From Rubrivivax sp. (GTDB lineage: Bacteria; Pseudomonadota; Gammaproteobacteria; Burkholderiales; Burkholderiaceae_C), in the NCBI GenBank assembly GCA_004210455.1, contig SEFA01000023.1:1-64000 (forward strand): a DNA stretch of 64,000 nucleotides, given 5' to 3'. Of the stretch, positions 27,023 to 35,314 are shown piece after piece (position 1 is the stretch's first letter; each line of letters opens with the position of its first letter). The translations under genes were made by a program, and so were the position numbers. The notes under the pieces were generated by a model, which ran no database searches, was not told the origin of the DNA, and saw only the letters and a program-made list of their open reading frames with translations.

Positions 27023-28120
27023 TTGAGCCAACATCTGAAGTCCCCCGTCCCGTTCAGCCCGGAAGTCGAGACCATCCCCGAGGACGAGGCGGAGACCATC
27101 GCCGAGCTCAACGAGACGATGGGCAAGATTCGACAGACCACGTACGAACACAGCGGACATGCGATGCGCAGTGTGCACGCCAAGAGCCACGGCTACCTGG
27201 TGGGCGAGCTGACCATCGAGCCTGGGCTGGCGGCCGAATTTGCGCAGGGATTGTTTGCGGGGACGGGCGCGCACCCGGTGCTCATGCGCTTCTCGACCAA
27301 CCCGGGTGACATCCTGGACGACAAGGTGTCGGTGCCGCGCGGGCTGGCCATCAAGGTGCTGGGCGCGGACGGTCCGCGTCTGTCCGGCCAGGGGAGCACG
27401 CAGGACTTCGTGCTGGCCAACGGCCCGGCTTTCACCGTCCCGACTCCGAAGAAGTTCCTGCAGAACCTCAAGCTGTTGGCCAAGACCACCGACAAGGGCG
27501 AGGGCGCCAAGATCGCGTTGTCCGCCACGCTGCAGGCGGTCGAGAAGGTGGTCGAGGCGTTCGGCGGCAAGAGCAGCACGCTCGTGTCCCTGGGCGGTCA
27601 TGCCGAGACCCATGTGCTGGGCGAGAGCTATTTCAGCCAGGCGCCGCTGCGCTTCGGCGACTTTATCGCCAAGCTCTCTGTGGTGCCGATCTCCGCGGGG
27701 CTGACCGCGTTGACCGACCAGAAGGTCGACCTCAAGGACAAGCCGGACGGCCTGCGGCAGGCGGTCGTCGATTTCTTTTCGGCGAACGGCGGGCAATGGG
27801 CGGTCAAGGTTCAGCTGTGCCGCGACCTGGAGGCCATGCCGATCGAGGACGCGTCCGTGGTCTGGCCGGAAGAGGACAGCCCGTATGTGACCGTCGGGAC
27901 CATCACCGTGCAGCCGCAGTCGGCGTGGACCGAAGCGCGCGCGGCCGCCGTGGATGACGGCATGATGTTCAGCCCATGGCATGGGTTGCAGGCGCATCAA
28001 CCGCTGGGTGGCGTGATGCGCTCGCGCAAGCTCGTGTACGAGAAGTCCGCGGAGTTTCGCGCAGCGCGCCTGGGTCGCCCGATGGAGGAGCCCAGCGCGT
28101 TCACAGGTCTACCCAGCTGA
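27023..28120 (+). CDS. Catalase-family heme protein (SrpA-like)
   Basis: A 365-residue member of the small catalase-related family. MRSVHAKSHGYLVGEL carries the distal histidine region of catalases, HPVLMRFSTNPGDILDDKVS the next core strand, and FSPWHGLQAHQPLGGVMRSR with KLVY the proximal part typical of SrpA-like proteins, instead of the RxxxY of large catalases. It probably acts as a peroxidase or catalase. The start is TTG 27023, supported by AGGAG seven bases upstream. Lying 22 bases after paoC, it is probably co-transcribed and may remove hydrogen peroxide made by that enzyme, which can use oxygen as acceptor; this link is inference. Confidence 0.85.
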   Translation: MSQHLKSPVPFSPEVETIPEDEAETIAELNETMGKIRQTTYEHSGHAMRSVHAKSHGYLVGELTIEPGLAAEFAQGLFAGTGAHPVLMRFSTNPGDILDDKVSVPRGLAIKVLGADGPRLSGQGSTQDFVLANGPAFTVPTPKKFLQNLKLLAKTTDKGEGAKIALSATLQAVEKVVEAFGGKSSTLVSLGGHAETHVLGESYFSQAPLRFGDFIAKLSVVPISAGLTALTDQKVDLKDKPDGLRQAVVDFFSANGGQWAVKVQLCRDLEAMPIEDASVVWPEEDSPYVTVGTITVQPQSAWTEARAAAVDDGMMFSPWHGLQAHQPLGGVMRSRKLVYEKSAEFRAARLGRPMEEPSAFTGLPS

Positions 28121-28172
28121 CGGGCCTGACGACTCTGAGGGCTCTGACCGGGGTGGCCGAGGTGACCCAAGG

Positions 28173-28199
28173 GAGCCAGGTGAGCCAGGTGAGCCAGGT
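28173..28199. repeat. 9-base tandem repeat, three perfect copies
   Basis: GAGCCAGGT three times, directly after the catalase-family gene. One of several short tandem repeats in gene gaps of this window. Confidence 0.8.
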
Positions 28200-28251
28200 A
28201 AGAGCGCCGGGGCGGCGATCACGTTGGGAAAAGGATGGTCGCCGGGACAAC

Positions 28252-28279
28252 GCGACCCCGGCAGCAATGCCGGGGTCGC
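28252..28279. terminator. Strong symmetric hairpin between converging genes
   Basis: GCGACCCCGGCA, loop GCAA, TGCCGGGGTCGC: a perfect 12-base-pair stem with a GNRA-type loop, placed between the catalase-family gene (plus) and the DUF932 gene (minus). There is no long T run on either side, so it is a likely bidirectional or weak intrinsic terminator. Confidence 0.7.
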
Positions 28280-28340
28280 TGTTGCGTTCGTGGTGTGCGC
28301 GGTATTCTTGGCGTGCGTTGCACACGCCGCGCGCGTCTCC

Positions 28341-29402
28341 TCAGGCGGCGGTGGCCATGCCCTTCCACTCGGACGCCGTGAGTTCGATGAGCTTGCCGCC
28401 CAGCTCTTCGAAAGCGGTCGCGCGGTCGTAGTCATCGACCTCCTGGCTGAAGTGGGTGACGGCGTTGACCAGGCCGTAGCCGGAGAGGTCGCCGCCGCGG
28501 ATGAGGTGGCGCAGCACGCCCGAGCGCTCGGTGTCGCTCAGGTCGAACCGGTCGGCCAGCACCTCCACGCTCTTGACCGGGTCACCGGTCAGGCGCACGT
28601 CCATCGTCCGCTGCAGCTTGCGAGCGCTCTCGAGGAAGGTCTTCTCGGAGACGGTGGCCTGCACGACGTCCCGGACCTTGAGGAAGAACGCGCGGTCATC
28701 CGCGCGCAGGGTTTCCTCCTGGAAGATGCGAAGCGCGTCGTCTTCGCCGCCCAGCGCCCGGCCGACATGCGCCTTGCGCAGGGCACGCTCGGGAACGATG
28801 AGCCCGTTGCTGCACAGGACGCGAAACATCAGCGGCTGGACCGACAAGGTGCCGTGTCCGACTTCGGAGTTGGAGATCACGATGCCCGCCTGGATGATGT
28901 CGCCGGGCGACATCGTGTAGGCCAGTGGCGGGACCACCACCTTCAGGTACATCTTCGTCGCGGTGAGCTCCAGTGATTCGAACTGCACGTTGGGCAGCGT
29001 CATCAGGATCGGGATCACGGCGTTGGCCAGGTCATGGTTGTCCAGGCGCCGGTACCGGTCCGACAGCACGGCGCGGGCCTCGCCGTCGAGCGTGCGCACC
29101 ATCTTGTGCCCCTCGTCGCACTGCAGCCAGGTGTTGACGTTGCGGTCCAGCAGCTGCGGTTGCTCCGAGCGCATGCGCTCGAAGTAGGCGAACGGGATGT
29201 TGAGCTTGGCCGCGAGCTGGCGCCGCGCGAGCTCCGTGACGGCGAAGTCGCCGCCGCCGGGGTGGTCGATGATCAGGTGCGTCGCGCCGGCTTCGCGTGT
29301 CTCGTGCCGCATCATCGAGGGATGCAGCACCAGGTCGCGCTTACTTGAGAGTTGACGCTCCAGTTCGGTTGCCAGGGCAACCAGGCTTCGTCCATTGCGC
29401 AT
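28341..29402 (-). CDS. DUF932 protein (plasmid/ICE/phage-associated)
   Basis: A 353-residue protein with the DUF932 pattern: LAAKLNIPFAYFERMRSEQP, DRNVNTWLQCDEGHKMVRTL, ARAVLSDRYRRLDNHDLANA, then ISNSEVGHGTLSVQPLMFRV and the helical C-terminal half ending near the motif SGYGLVNAVTHFSQEVDDYD. DUF932 proteins are abundant on plasmids, phages and ICEs; their role is not established, although some are annotated as antirestriction-like. ATG 29402 has GGAGA six bases upstream. It lies on the same strand as the primase and small genes upstream but is separated from them by 414 bases. Confidence 0.85.
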   Translation of the reverse strand: MRNGRSLVALATELERQLSSKRDLVLHPSMMRHETREAGATHLIIDHPGGGDFAVTELARRQLAAKLNIPFAYFERMRSEQPQLLDRNVNTWLQCDEGHKMVRTLDGEARAVLSDRYRRLDNHDLANAVIPILMTLPNVQFESLELTATKMYLKVVVPPLAYTMSPGDIIQAGIVISNSEVGHGTLSVQPLMFRVLCSNGLIVPERALRKAHVGRALGGEDDALRIFQEETLRADDRAFFLKVRDVVQATVSEKTFLESARKLQRTMDVRLTGDPVKSVEVLADRFDLSDTERSGVLRHLIRGGDLSGYGLVNAVTHFSQEVDDYDRATAFEELGGKLIELTASEWKGMATAA

Positions 29403-29816
29403 GAGAGTCTCCAGTGTGAGGCAAGCGGGACGCGGTGCTCCCCACCTTGGGAGCAAGCGCCCCATGGGGTGGTGGTGTCGAGCGGCCTGAGCCGCTCGGC
29501 GAACGGCGCGACAAGTCGCGCGGGTGTCGACAGGCTGTCTTTGTCGGCGCTTGGGGCGTCCGGCCTGGCGTGACAGCGACCAGTGGGAGCAGAGCTCCTT
29601 GAGAAAGCTTCGGGGTCTGCCTTGTCCGTGCGTACCGCGGCTCGGCCGCACCGATGCACACAGACAAGGCGAGTCGCGGCCCGAGGGCCGCACTCGTCCC
29701 CGCGATGCCCCTTGCGCCTCTGCGCGGGAGGGATCGCTCATGCTGATGCTCAGGCCTCAGCTCGGCTGGGCTGGGCTCGGAGCGCGGGGCCCGATCGACT
29801 CGACGGGCATGGCGCC
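29403..29816. other. Intergenic, 414 bases, with a perfect dyad
   Basis: Leader region between the primase stop and the DUF932 start. The open frame of DUF932 continues upstream without a convincing start. At 29671-29695 lies the inverted repeat GAGT-C-GCGGCCC-GA-GGGCCGC-ACTC, which could be a protein-binding site or terminator for the primase operon. Confidence 0.4.
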
Positions 29817-30917
29817 TCATGCAGCGCGCTTGACGTGCCGAACGACGCTCCACCACACGTCGGCCCAATCGGCGCCGGGTTTGCGCGGCACCAGCACCTG
29901 CACCTCTCGCTCGGGACCATGACTGGCTTCCTTGCGCAGCCGGCGCGCGAGCGCGTAGGCACTGGCCTCACCGTCAAAGCCCGCATCCGCGTCGTTGTCC
30001 CCGCAGATCAGGACGCGGCGGACATGGGGCGGCACCCAGAGCCGTTCCAGGTTGCCCGCGCTCAGTGCCGCCCAGACCGGGACGGCCTTCAGCAGCTGGA
30101 CGGCCAGGGCGGTCTCGATCCCTTCCGCCACCGCGAGGGTATCGCTGCAGCTGAAGAGCCGGATCGCGGCGCCTTGGATGCCCGTCGACAGCACCTTTTT
30201 CGCGTCGGGCAGCGCCGCGCGCCGTCCACCGTCCAGGTAGGTCCTGTGCAACGAGATCAGCTCGCCGTCGGGTCCGTCGATGCGGGCCACCATGGCGGGA
30301 AACTCCGCCACGCGCTGTGATTTGCCGCCTTGGCCTCGCTCGTAGTAGCCGAGTTTCGGGTGGCATCGCAAGGCGAGGGGGTAGGCGTCCAGCCCCAGGC
30401 CGCGCCCGCTGAGGTAGCGGTCCACGGCGTCTCCGGCTTGCACGGGGCTGGCTTCGTCCCAGATGCGACGGGCCAGCGCCCGCATGCGCTCGACGGGCTG
30501 TTGCGCGACGGCGGCTGTGGCTTCGCCCGGGGCAAGTACGCCATCAGGCGGACCGTCGCCGTGAGGCCGGCGACGCCCTGCGCAGTCGACTCGCGAGCCA
30601 TTCCACGAACCGGCCGGCAAACCACCCACGCAGTCGTGGACCTTGCGCAGCGCCGTGCCGAAGTCCCAGCCCATGACCGCCTGCAGCAGCTTGAAGCCGC
30701 CGCCGGGGCCGCAGTCCGGGTTGCGGCAGTGGTAGTTGCCTTCCCCGAACCGATCGGTGTACTGGAACCGGTCCGTGCCGCCGCACAGCGGGCAGGCCAT
30801 GTTCTTTCGGCTGAGGACGGCGTCGTCCACGCCCAGATGGCGCAGGATCTCGTCCCAGCGGCCGTGCGCACGCGCCTTGACGTCGTCGACCCGGATCGCG
30901 TACTGCTCGTCCATCAT
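29817..30917 (-). CDS. Zinc-finger / TOPRIM primase (P4-alpha/ICE type)
   Basis: A 366-residue DNA primase-like protein. A CHC2-type zinc finger is at the N terminus (CPLCGGTDRFQYTDRFGEGN then CRNPDCGPGGGFKLLQ). The TOPRIM domain follows in the C-terminal half: IRLFSCSDTLAVAEGIETAL supplies the Glu and VRRVLICGDNDADAGFDGEA the DxD. No helicase domain is present, so replication of the element would need a host helicase. It starts at ATG 30917, overlapping the upstream small membrane gene (ATGA). Primases of this kind prime DNA synthesis in recipients or during element replication. Confidence 0.88.
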   Translation of the reverse strand: MMDEQYAIRVDDVKARAHGRWDEILRHLGVDDAVLSRKNMACPLCGGTDRFQYTDRFGEGNYHCRNPDCGPGGGFKLLQAVMGWDFGTALRKVHDCVGGLPAGSWNGSRVDCAGRRRPHGDGPPDGVLAPGEATAAVAQQPVERMRALARRIWDEASPVQAGDAVDRYLSGRGLGLDAYPLALRCHPKLGYYERGQGGKSQRVAEFPAMVARIDGPDGELISLHRTYLDGGRRAALPDAKKVLSTGIQGAAIRLFSCSDTLAVAEGIETALAVQLLKAVPVWAALSAGNLERLWVPPHVRRVLICGDNDADAGFDGEASAYALARRLRKEASHGPEREVQVLVPRKPGADWADVWWSVVRHVKRAA

Positions 30918-31204
30918 GGCTGTATGCCGCACTCGTCGGCGTCCGCTTCGGGGCGCTGCCCGACGGGCGCCGGATCAGTTGCCGACCCAGCGCCCGGGTT
31001 GGGAGCGGGGGCGACGCCGCCATCGAGGTCGATGGCGCAGGGATTCAGCGGCGTGAGGGCCGATTCGCCGGGCGCGACCGTCCTGCTGTCGAGGAGGCGG
31101 CGAGAAGGGCGCTGCGGCGGTTCCTCGCTGTCCAGGTGCCAGGCGATGCCGTATGAAAGCAGGGTGGCCAGCACCAGCGCGAGTACACCAATGTATGTCT
31201 TCAT
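30914..31204 (-). CDS. Small membrane-anchored hypothetical protein
   Basis: A 96-residue protein starting at ATG 31204, with AGGAGA six bases upstream. Residues 3-19 (TYIGVLALVLATLLSYG) form one membrane segment or uncleaved signal; the rest is Pro/Ala-rich and hydrophilic with two cysteines (PCAIDLDGG; DECGIQP). Its stop overlaps the primase ATG, so they are translated together. I do not recognise the family. Such anchors are common in ICE accessory operons. Confidence 0.65.
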   Translation of the reverse strand: MKTYIGVLALVLATLLSYGIAWHLDSEEPPQRPSRRLLDSRTVAPGESALTPLNPCAIDLDGGVAPAPNPGAGSATDPAPVGQRPEADADECGIQP

Positions 31205-31282
31205 GAGATTCTCCTGTGAGCCGGCGCGCGAGCCACTTCGACCCACGTCGAGCGACGTCGAGCGACGGCGGGTGATGCGGGG

Positions 31283-31879
31283 TCAAGCGAAAAGGTCGCC
31301 TTGCAGCGCGGTTTGCTTCACCTGCTCGTTGATGCATTGCGGGTTTCGGGCGAGCTGGGCTTCCACCCACGCGGGGTTGTCGGCCAATGCGTGCGTGACC
31401 CAGTCGGGGTAGCTCGCGAGGGACTCGATCAGCCATCGGCGCGCGTTGCTCGCCACGTGCTCTCGGATCGCCTCGCTGTCGACACGCCCGCAATAGGCGA
31501 TGGGAGACAGCGGGCTGCACCCCACCACGCGCAGGCAGTTGACGAACGAGAACGGTCGGGCGTCTTTCTCCGGCTCCGTGAAGATCCAGCGCAGCGTGCT
31601 CAGCTTCTCGTCGAGCGGCGTCGCCGGCTCGGCCAGGTGCCGCACGTCCTGGAGCAGTCGCCAGTGGAGGAGGACGATTTCTTCCTCGGTCCACTCCATC
31701 GGTTCGCTACCGCCCTCGTCGTTGTCCTCGTCCACGCTGTCTGTGTCGAGATCGCTCATTTCGCCGTGGGTGAATTCGTGGGCGAATGAGCGGCCGCGGG
31801 GGACTGCGCCAGGACGCAGATAGGCCTTGGTCTTGCTCGATCGAGCTGACGGGTGATCCGTCGATGTGCGTTGCCGCAT
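31283..31879 (-). CDS. Hypothetical ICE-associated protein
   Basis: A 198-residue protein, family not recognised. Starts at ATG 31879 with GGAGG five bases upstream (an ATG at 31891 lies within that ribosome site). It has a basic N terminus, an acidic stretch (SDLDTDSVDEDNDEGGSEP), then helices EEIVLLHWRLLQDVRHLAEP, LSTLRWIFTEPEKDARPFSF and LIESLASYPDWVTHALADNP. It ends QTALQGDLFA. It is the first gene of the minus-strand group leading to the primase. The codon pattern and ribosome site support a real gene. Confidence 0.6.
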   Translation of the reverse strand: MRQRTSTDHPSARSSKTKAYLRPGAVPRGRSFAHEFTHGEMSDLDTDSVDEDNDEGGSEPMEWTEEEIVLLHWRLLQDVRHLAEPATPLDEKLSTLRWIFTEPEKDARPFSFVNCLRVVGCSPLSPIAYCGRVDSEAIREHVASNARRWLIESLASYPDWVTHALADNPAWVEAQLARNPQCINEQVKQTALQGDLFA

Positions 31880-32405
31880 GGCGGCCTCCATGAGATGACG
31901 GAGGCGCTCCGGCCCTCAGGGGCGGAATGCCCCACAGGGTTGGATATCTCGGCGCTGGCCGAGGGAAGGGGTCGTGCGACCCGGGCTGGCTTGTAGACGG
32001 CGACGTGTCGCTGTCTTCGGTATGTCAGCTACCGACGGGAATTCTGTGGCGAAGCCCCTTCGCGTAGTCGTTTCAACGGTGTCAGGAGTGCCAAGAGAGG
32101 CGCCAAGACCGGGGCCAAGACCGGCGCATATTCCGGGGCCAGGACCGGCGCATATTCCGAGGCCAGAGCCGGCGCCGAGACCGGCGCGATCTCCGTCGGT
32201 CCGCCTCCTGCGGCGCCGCTCTCACATCTGCGAACCAGCAGCCGTTGAAGAGAAGCTAGTCATTCGCTGGCGCATCGTCAATGCACGGGACTGGGATGGC
32301 GCGGGCTGCCGGGGAATGTGTGACGAGCGGCGGTGCATTTCGGGGTGGTGGCGTCAGGGCGCGGTGCACATGATCTGCGTCCGGACCCGAACCTCGGAGG
32401 CATCG
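31880..32405. other. Intergenic, about 525 bases, divergent promoters and imperfect repeats
   Basis: Lies between divergent genes and must contain both promoters. Around 32100-32190 there are imperfect direct repeats of about 24 bases built on GGCCAAGACCGGCGCATATTCC and its variants. The reading frame of the downstream gene is open through this stretch but has no ribosome site there. Confidence 0.4.
32100..32190. repeat. Imperfect direct repeats (about 24-base unit)
   Basis: Two near-identical copies of a unit containing ACCGGCGCATATTCCG, followed by shorter ACCGGCGC echoes. Possible binding-site iterons or slippage product; not resolved by eye. Confidence 0.55.
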
Positions 32406-33368
32406 ATGGCAGACAGCACGATCGTGAAGACCGACCAGGGCGGGGTGAATGAGCGCATCCTCGCCAGGGAGGCCAAGGCGGACTTTCGCCGTGTCGAAGC
32501 CGCCAGTCTCAAGATGCGCACGCACCTCACAAGCGCGGAGGCCAAGCGCCTGTTCGTTCGGATGTTCAACACCTTGCAGCTCAACGCGCACTTCATCTCG
32601 GTGATCGCGCGCACCCGGCTGGAACACCGCGAGGTCGAGGCGGTGGAGGCCACGCTTCGCCAAGAAATCGACACGGTCAAGGAGACGCTGGGCCACGCGA
32701 TCGACGGCGCGGAGGCGCTGTTTCAGGCCAACGGCATCAGCAGCTTCGCCAGCTACGACACGCAGCCGCTGGAGGTCGAGGTGGGCATCCTGTCGTCCAG
32801 CGGTCGCCGGTACCTGGAAGTTCTTAACCAGTTCGATCAGCTGATGCCCTTGCTGCAAACACTGGAGATCCACGAGGTGATCACGACCAAGACCCTGGAC
32901 ATCCAACGCGCGACTTTGAAGCGTCAGATCCGCAACATCGCGACCTCGGCGCGGCGTCTGGCGACGGCGCTTCGTCGGCGGATGAACGCGCTGACGGGCG
33001 GCGTCGATGGCGCTGCAGGGCCTGCATCGCATGTTGGCATCCAGGGTCGAAAACCGAGTGTGGTCGACGGAGCCGTTCCGCCGGGGGCGATGCCGGGTCG
33101 GCGCGCCGATGTGCCAGTGCCGGAGCTCGCGGCCATTGAGCCATTGGACGGTCTGGGGTCGACGCGAGAAGGTGCCGAAATGGATGGCGCCGCCGGGCAT
33201 GAGGAGCGTGCACTCGAGCGCCAGAACGAGGTGGAACAGGCAGTCGGTGCGATCCATCAGGAGGGGATGGCAGCAGCGAATTGCACACCTGAGGAGCATC
33301 GAGCGGATTGGGGAGGGGGGAGGGGCGATGCCGAACACAGTCCCCGCACTGACTCCGGCGAGGGATAG
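32406..33368 (+). CDS. DUF1845/AcaB-like protein
   Basis: A 320-residue protein. Residues 20-200 show the DUF1845 pattern as I remember it: RLFVRMFNTLQLNAHFISVI, ETLGHAIDGAEALFQANGIS, SYDTQPLEVEVGILSSSGRR, YLEVLNQFDQLMPLLQTLEI and HEVITTKTLDIQRATLKRQI. The last 120 residues are low-complexity. The DUF1845 member AcaB of IncC plasmids is a transcriptional activator acting with the FlhDC-type AcaCD. ATG 32406 is set by GGAGG six bases upstream. Given the FlhDC-like genes on the same island, a regulatory role in transfer is attractive but inferred. Confidence 0.65.
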   Translation: MADSTIVKTDQGGVNERILAREAKADFRRVEAASLKMRTHLTSAEAKRLFVRMFNTLQLNAHFISVIARTRLEHREVEAVEATLRQEIDTVKETLGHAIDGAEALFQANGISSFASYDTQPLEVEVGILSSSGRRYLEVLNQFDQLMPLLQTLEIHEVITTKTLDIQRATLKRQIRNIATSARRLATALRRRMNALTGGVDGAAGPASHVGIQGRKPSVVDGAVPPGAMPGRRADVPVPELAAIEPLDGLGSTREGAEMDGAAGHEERALERQNEVEQAVGAIHQEGMAAANCTPEEHRADWGGGRGDAEHSPRTDSGEG

Positions 33369-34102
33369 GCACAGGCATCTGACATTGCGGCGCTGCGAGC
33401 CAAACGTCGGCTTTGGCTGCGCGCTCCGTGTCCTAACGCGCGCGTCGGCTACCTTCAAAGTTGCCACTCTGGCGTCAGTCGTCGAGCGTCGGGGGGCTCA
33501 TCTGCTTGATGCGCCCCACGCTACCGACGCGATCGATGCGACCGCGTTCCCCATTGCAGCAATCACTCTCCGCCCGCAGGTGAGCGCGATGGCGGCCGAT
33601 GGAACGCTGGCTGACGACACACACGGGTAGTCATGCGTGATTTCGTCCGCCATGGACCGGCATGGACTGGCATGGCCCCGGTTGTCCTTGGCCTTCAGAA
33701 ATGCATTCGCCGGGTCGCATATTCGGCCGAAAGAGGTGGCGAGCTATGAGACTGCGCTCGTCGTTGTCGCACGGATTCGCTACCCTTCAGGGCATCGGTC
33801 GTCACTATTGCCATCGCTCTCGCGCCTGGCCGACGACTTACGGAGGCCGCTGGACCTTCCTTCTCTATCCAGCCCCGCAGCGCTCTCTCAAGGTGCGGCG
33901 ACAGCAGAGCTGACTCGCTGCATGCGAGGTCGACGACGGGATACGCCGCCGTGGCCCATCTCTTTTCGCAACCCATGCTGCCCGAGGGACGTCGGCGGCA
34001 TGCCTCGGAGCGTGTCGTCCCTAACGTGTCGTGCTTCAGACCGCGCCGCACGTGAACGAGTGGTCGCCACAACCCCGGCGATGCCGGAGGAAAGGTCGTA
34101 CC
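33369..34102. other. Intergenic, about 730 bases
   Basis: No convincing gene. Several long open frames exist on both strands but look like high-GC noise. ATGGACCGGCATGGACTGGCATGG near 33650 is a short near-repeat. The region may hold the alpA promoter. Confidence 0.35.
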
Positions 34103-34324
34103 ATGTCCTCGTACGTTCAACGCATGTCCGTTCTTCCGGACACCGGCTTCCTGCGCCAGGCGCAGGTGCTGCTCTTCGTTCCCATCTCCAAATCCACCTT
34201 GTGGCGCCGCGTGGAGGCGGGCTCGTTTCCTCAGCCGATCAAGCTGTCCTGCAAGGTGACGGCCTGGCGGGCGGAGGATGTGCGGCGGTGGATCACGGAG
34301 CAGGGCGCGGCTGTGAAGGCCTAG
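34103..34324 (+). CDS. AlpA-family regulatory protein
   Basis: A 73-residue excisionase/AlpA-like winged-helix protein. GFLRQAQVLLFVPISKSTLW gives the recognition helices, RRVEAGSFPQPIKLSCKVTA the wing, and WRAEDVRRWITEQGA the conserved end. AlpA proteins activate integrase or excision genes of prophages and ICEs. ATG 34103 is preceded by GGAGGAAAGG; ATG 34124 is an alternative. It stands alone between an empty region and an opposite-strand operon. Confidence 0.88.
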   Translation: MSSYVQRMSVLPDTGFLRQAQVLLFVPISKSTLWRRVEAGSFPQPIKLSCKVTAWRAEDVRRWITEQGAAVKA

Positions 34325-34438
34325 CTTCGACCCAGAACATCGAAAGCGAGCGTGATCGCGAGGGTTACGACGTCGGGTAGCGGCGTGCACAGCGCGTGCG
34401 CCACGTTTGCGTTGAAGCCTTCTAGCCGTTCAGCGCGA

Positions 34439-35314
34439 TCAAAGATTGCTCCAGCGCTGTTCGCGAACATTGAGCTCGATCCGCGCGACGACTTCTTTAA
34501 TCGCCCGCATTTGATCGGGCGTCAGGCCGCTATGGCCCGCGCATCGCAACTCGATGGCACAACGTGTAAGCGCGCTCACGGATTCGGCCGGGTCCGTGTG
34601 AAGTAGCTCTTGCGACAACGCGTCCGCGGCAAACGCGGCAGCGTCGGGATCGCTACGAAGTTCCGCTGGCAAGTTGCGAGCGAGAATATCTTCGAACAAG
34701 AGTTCGGCCGCCGCGCCATATCGCTGTGGGGAGGCCAATACGACAGGTGCCCACTGCGCTCGCTCTTCCGGCCGAGCCGCTGTGAGCAACCTGCTGCTGG
34801 GACCGATAGCGCCAATGTTGAGCTTGTGTTCCTTCACCTCAGCGAGATAGCGCCAAGCGTCGCCCGACCCACAGAACTGAGTAATGTTGCGATGCGCATG
34901 TTGAGCCGCCGAAAGCACCGCACGCTGTCGCTCTTCCCCGCCAGCGACGGAAACCCGCACCGTCTCGTCCGTGACTGGCTCCAGCGGAACGGCCGCACAG
35001 ATTGCGGAGATCCGAAGGCCCACCCATCTGTCGTAGTCGTCCGCTGAAGAGCGGGCGGCATCCAATACCTCCGAAAGGGTCGCCGCCTTGGGGGAAACTG
35101 GCCAAGTCAAGGCCCGAATGCCCGGCCGCGACACTGCTGAAGCTGAGGCTGGCCCCTCGCCCACGGGCTCGGGAGCTTCGAGCGGCACCGCCTTGGCTAC
35201 GGGAGGAGTTTTCCATTCTGGCGCACTGCCGCCTGGTCCAACGAACACGAGCACTGCGATGGACGCGACGGCAAGAACCGTCGCGGCGACAACCACAGCT
35301 CGCGTTCGGCTCAC
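34439..35314 (-). CDS. Hypothetical membrane-anchored protein
   Basis: A 291-residue protein with one N-terminal membrane segment (AVVVAATVLAVASIAVLVFV) and a large helical soluble domain likely on the periplasmic side. That domain has cysteines in ISAICAA, ITQFCGSG and LTRCAIELRCAG, which could form disulfides. GTG 35314 overlaps the stop of the preceding gene (GTGA), so both are made together. I do not recognise the family. The segments GDAWRYLAEVKEHKLNIGAI and AAELLFEDILARNLPAEL look conserved-domain-like. Possible envelope or exclusion role, unproven. Confidence 0.55.
   Translation of the reverse strand: MSRTRAVVVAATVLAVASIAVLVFVGPGGSAPEWKTPPVAKAVPLEAPEPVGEGPASASAVSRPGIRALTWPVSPKAATLSEVLDAARSSADDYDRWVGLRISAICAAVPLEPVTDETVRVSVAGGEERQRAVLSAAQHAHRNITQFCGSGDAWRYLAEVKEHKLNIGAIGPSSRLLTAARPEERAQWAPVVLASPQRYGAAAELLFEDILARNLPAELRSDPDAAAFAADALSQELLHTDPAESVSALTRCAIELRCAGHSGLTPDQMRAIKEVVARIELNVREQRWSNL

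Noticed and set aside
25024-27183. Long minus-strand open frame opposite paoC
   Set aside because: Shadow of paoC; His/Arg/Gly-rich and no ribosome site.
32256-33467. Minus-strand open frame opposite the DUF1845-like gene
   Set aside because: The plus-strand gene has a clear ribosome site and family pattern; the minus frame has neither.
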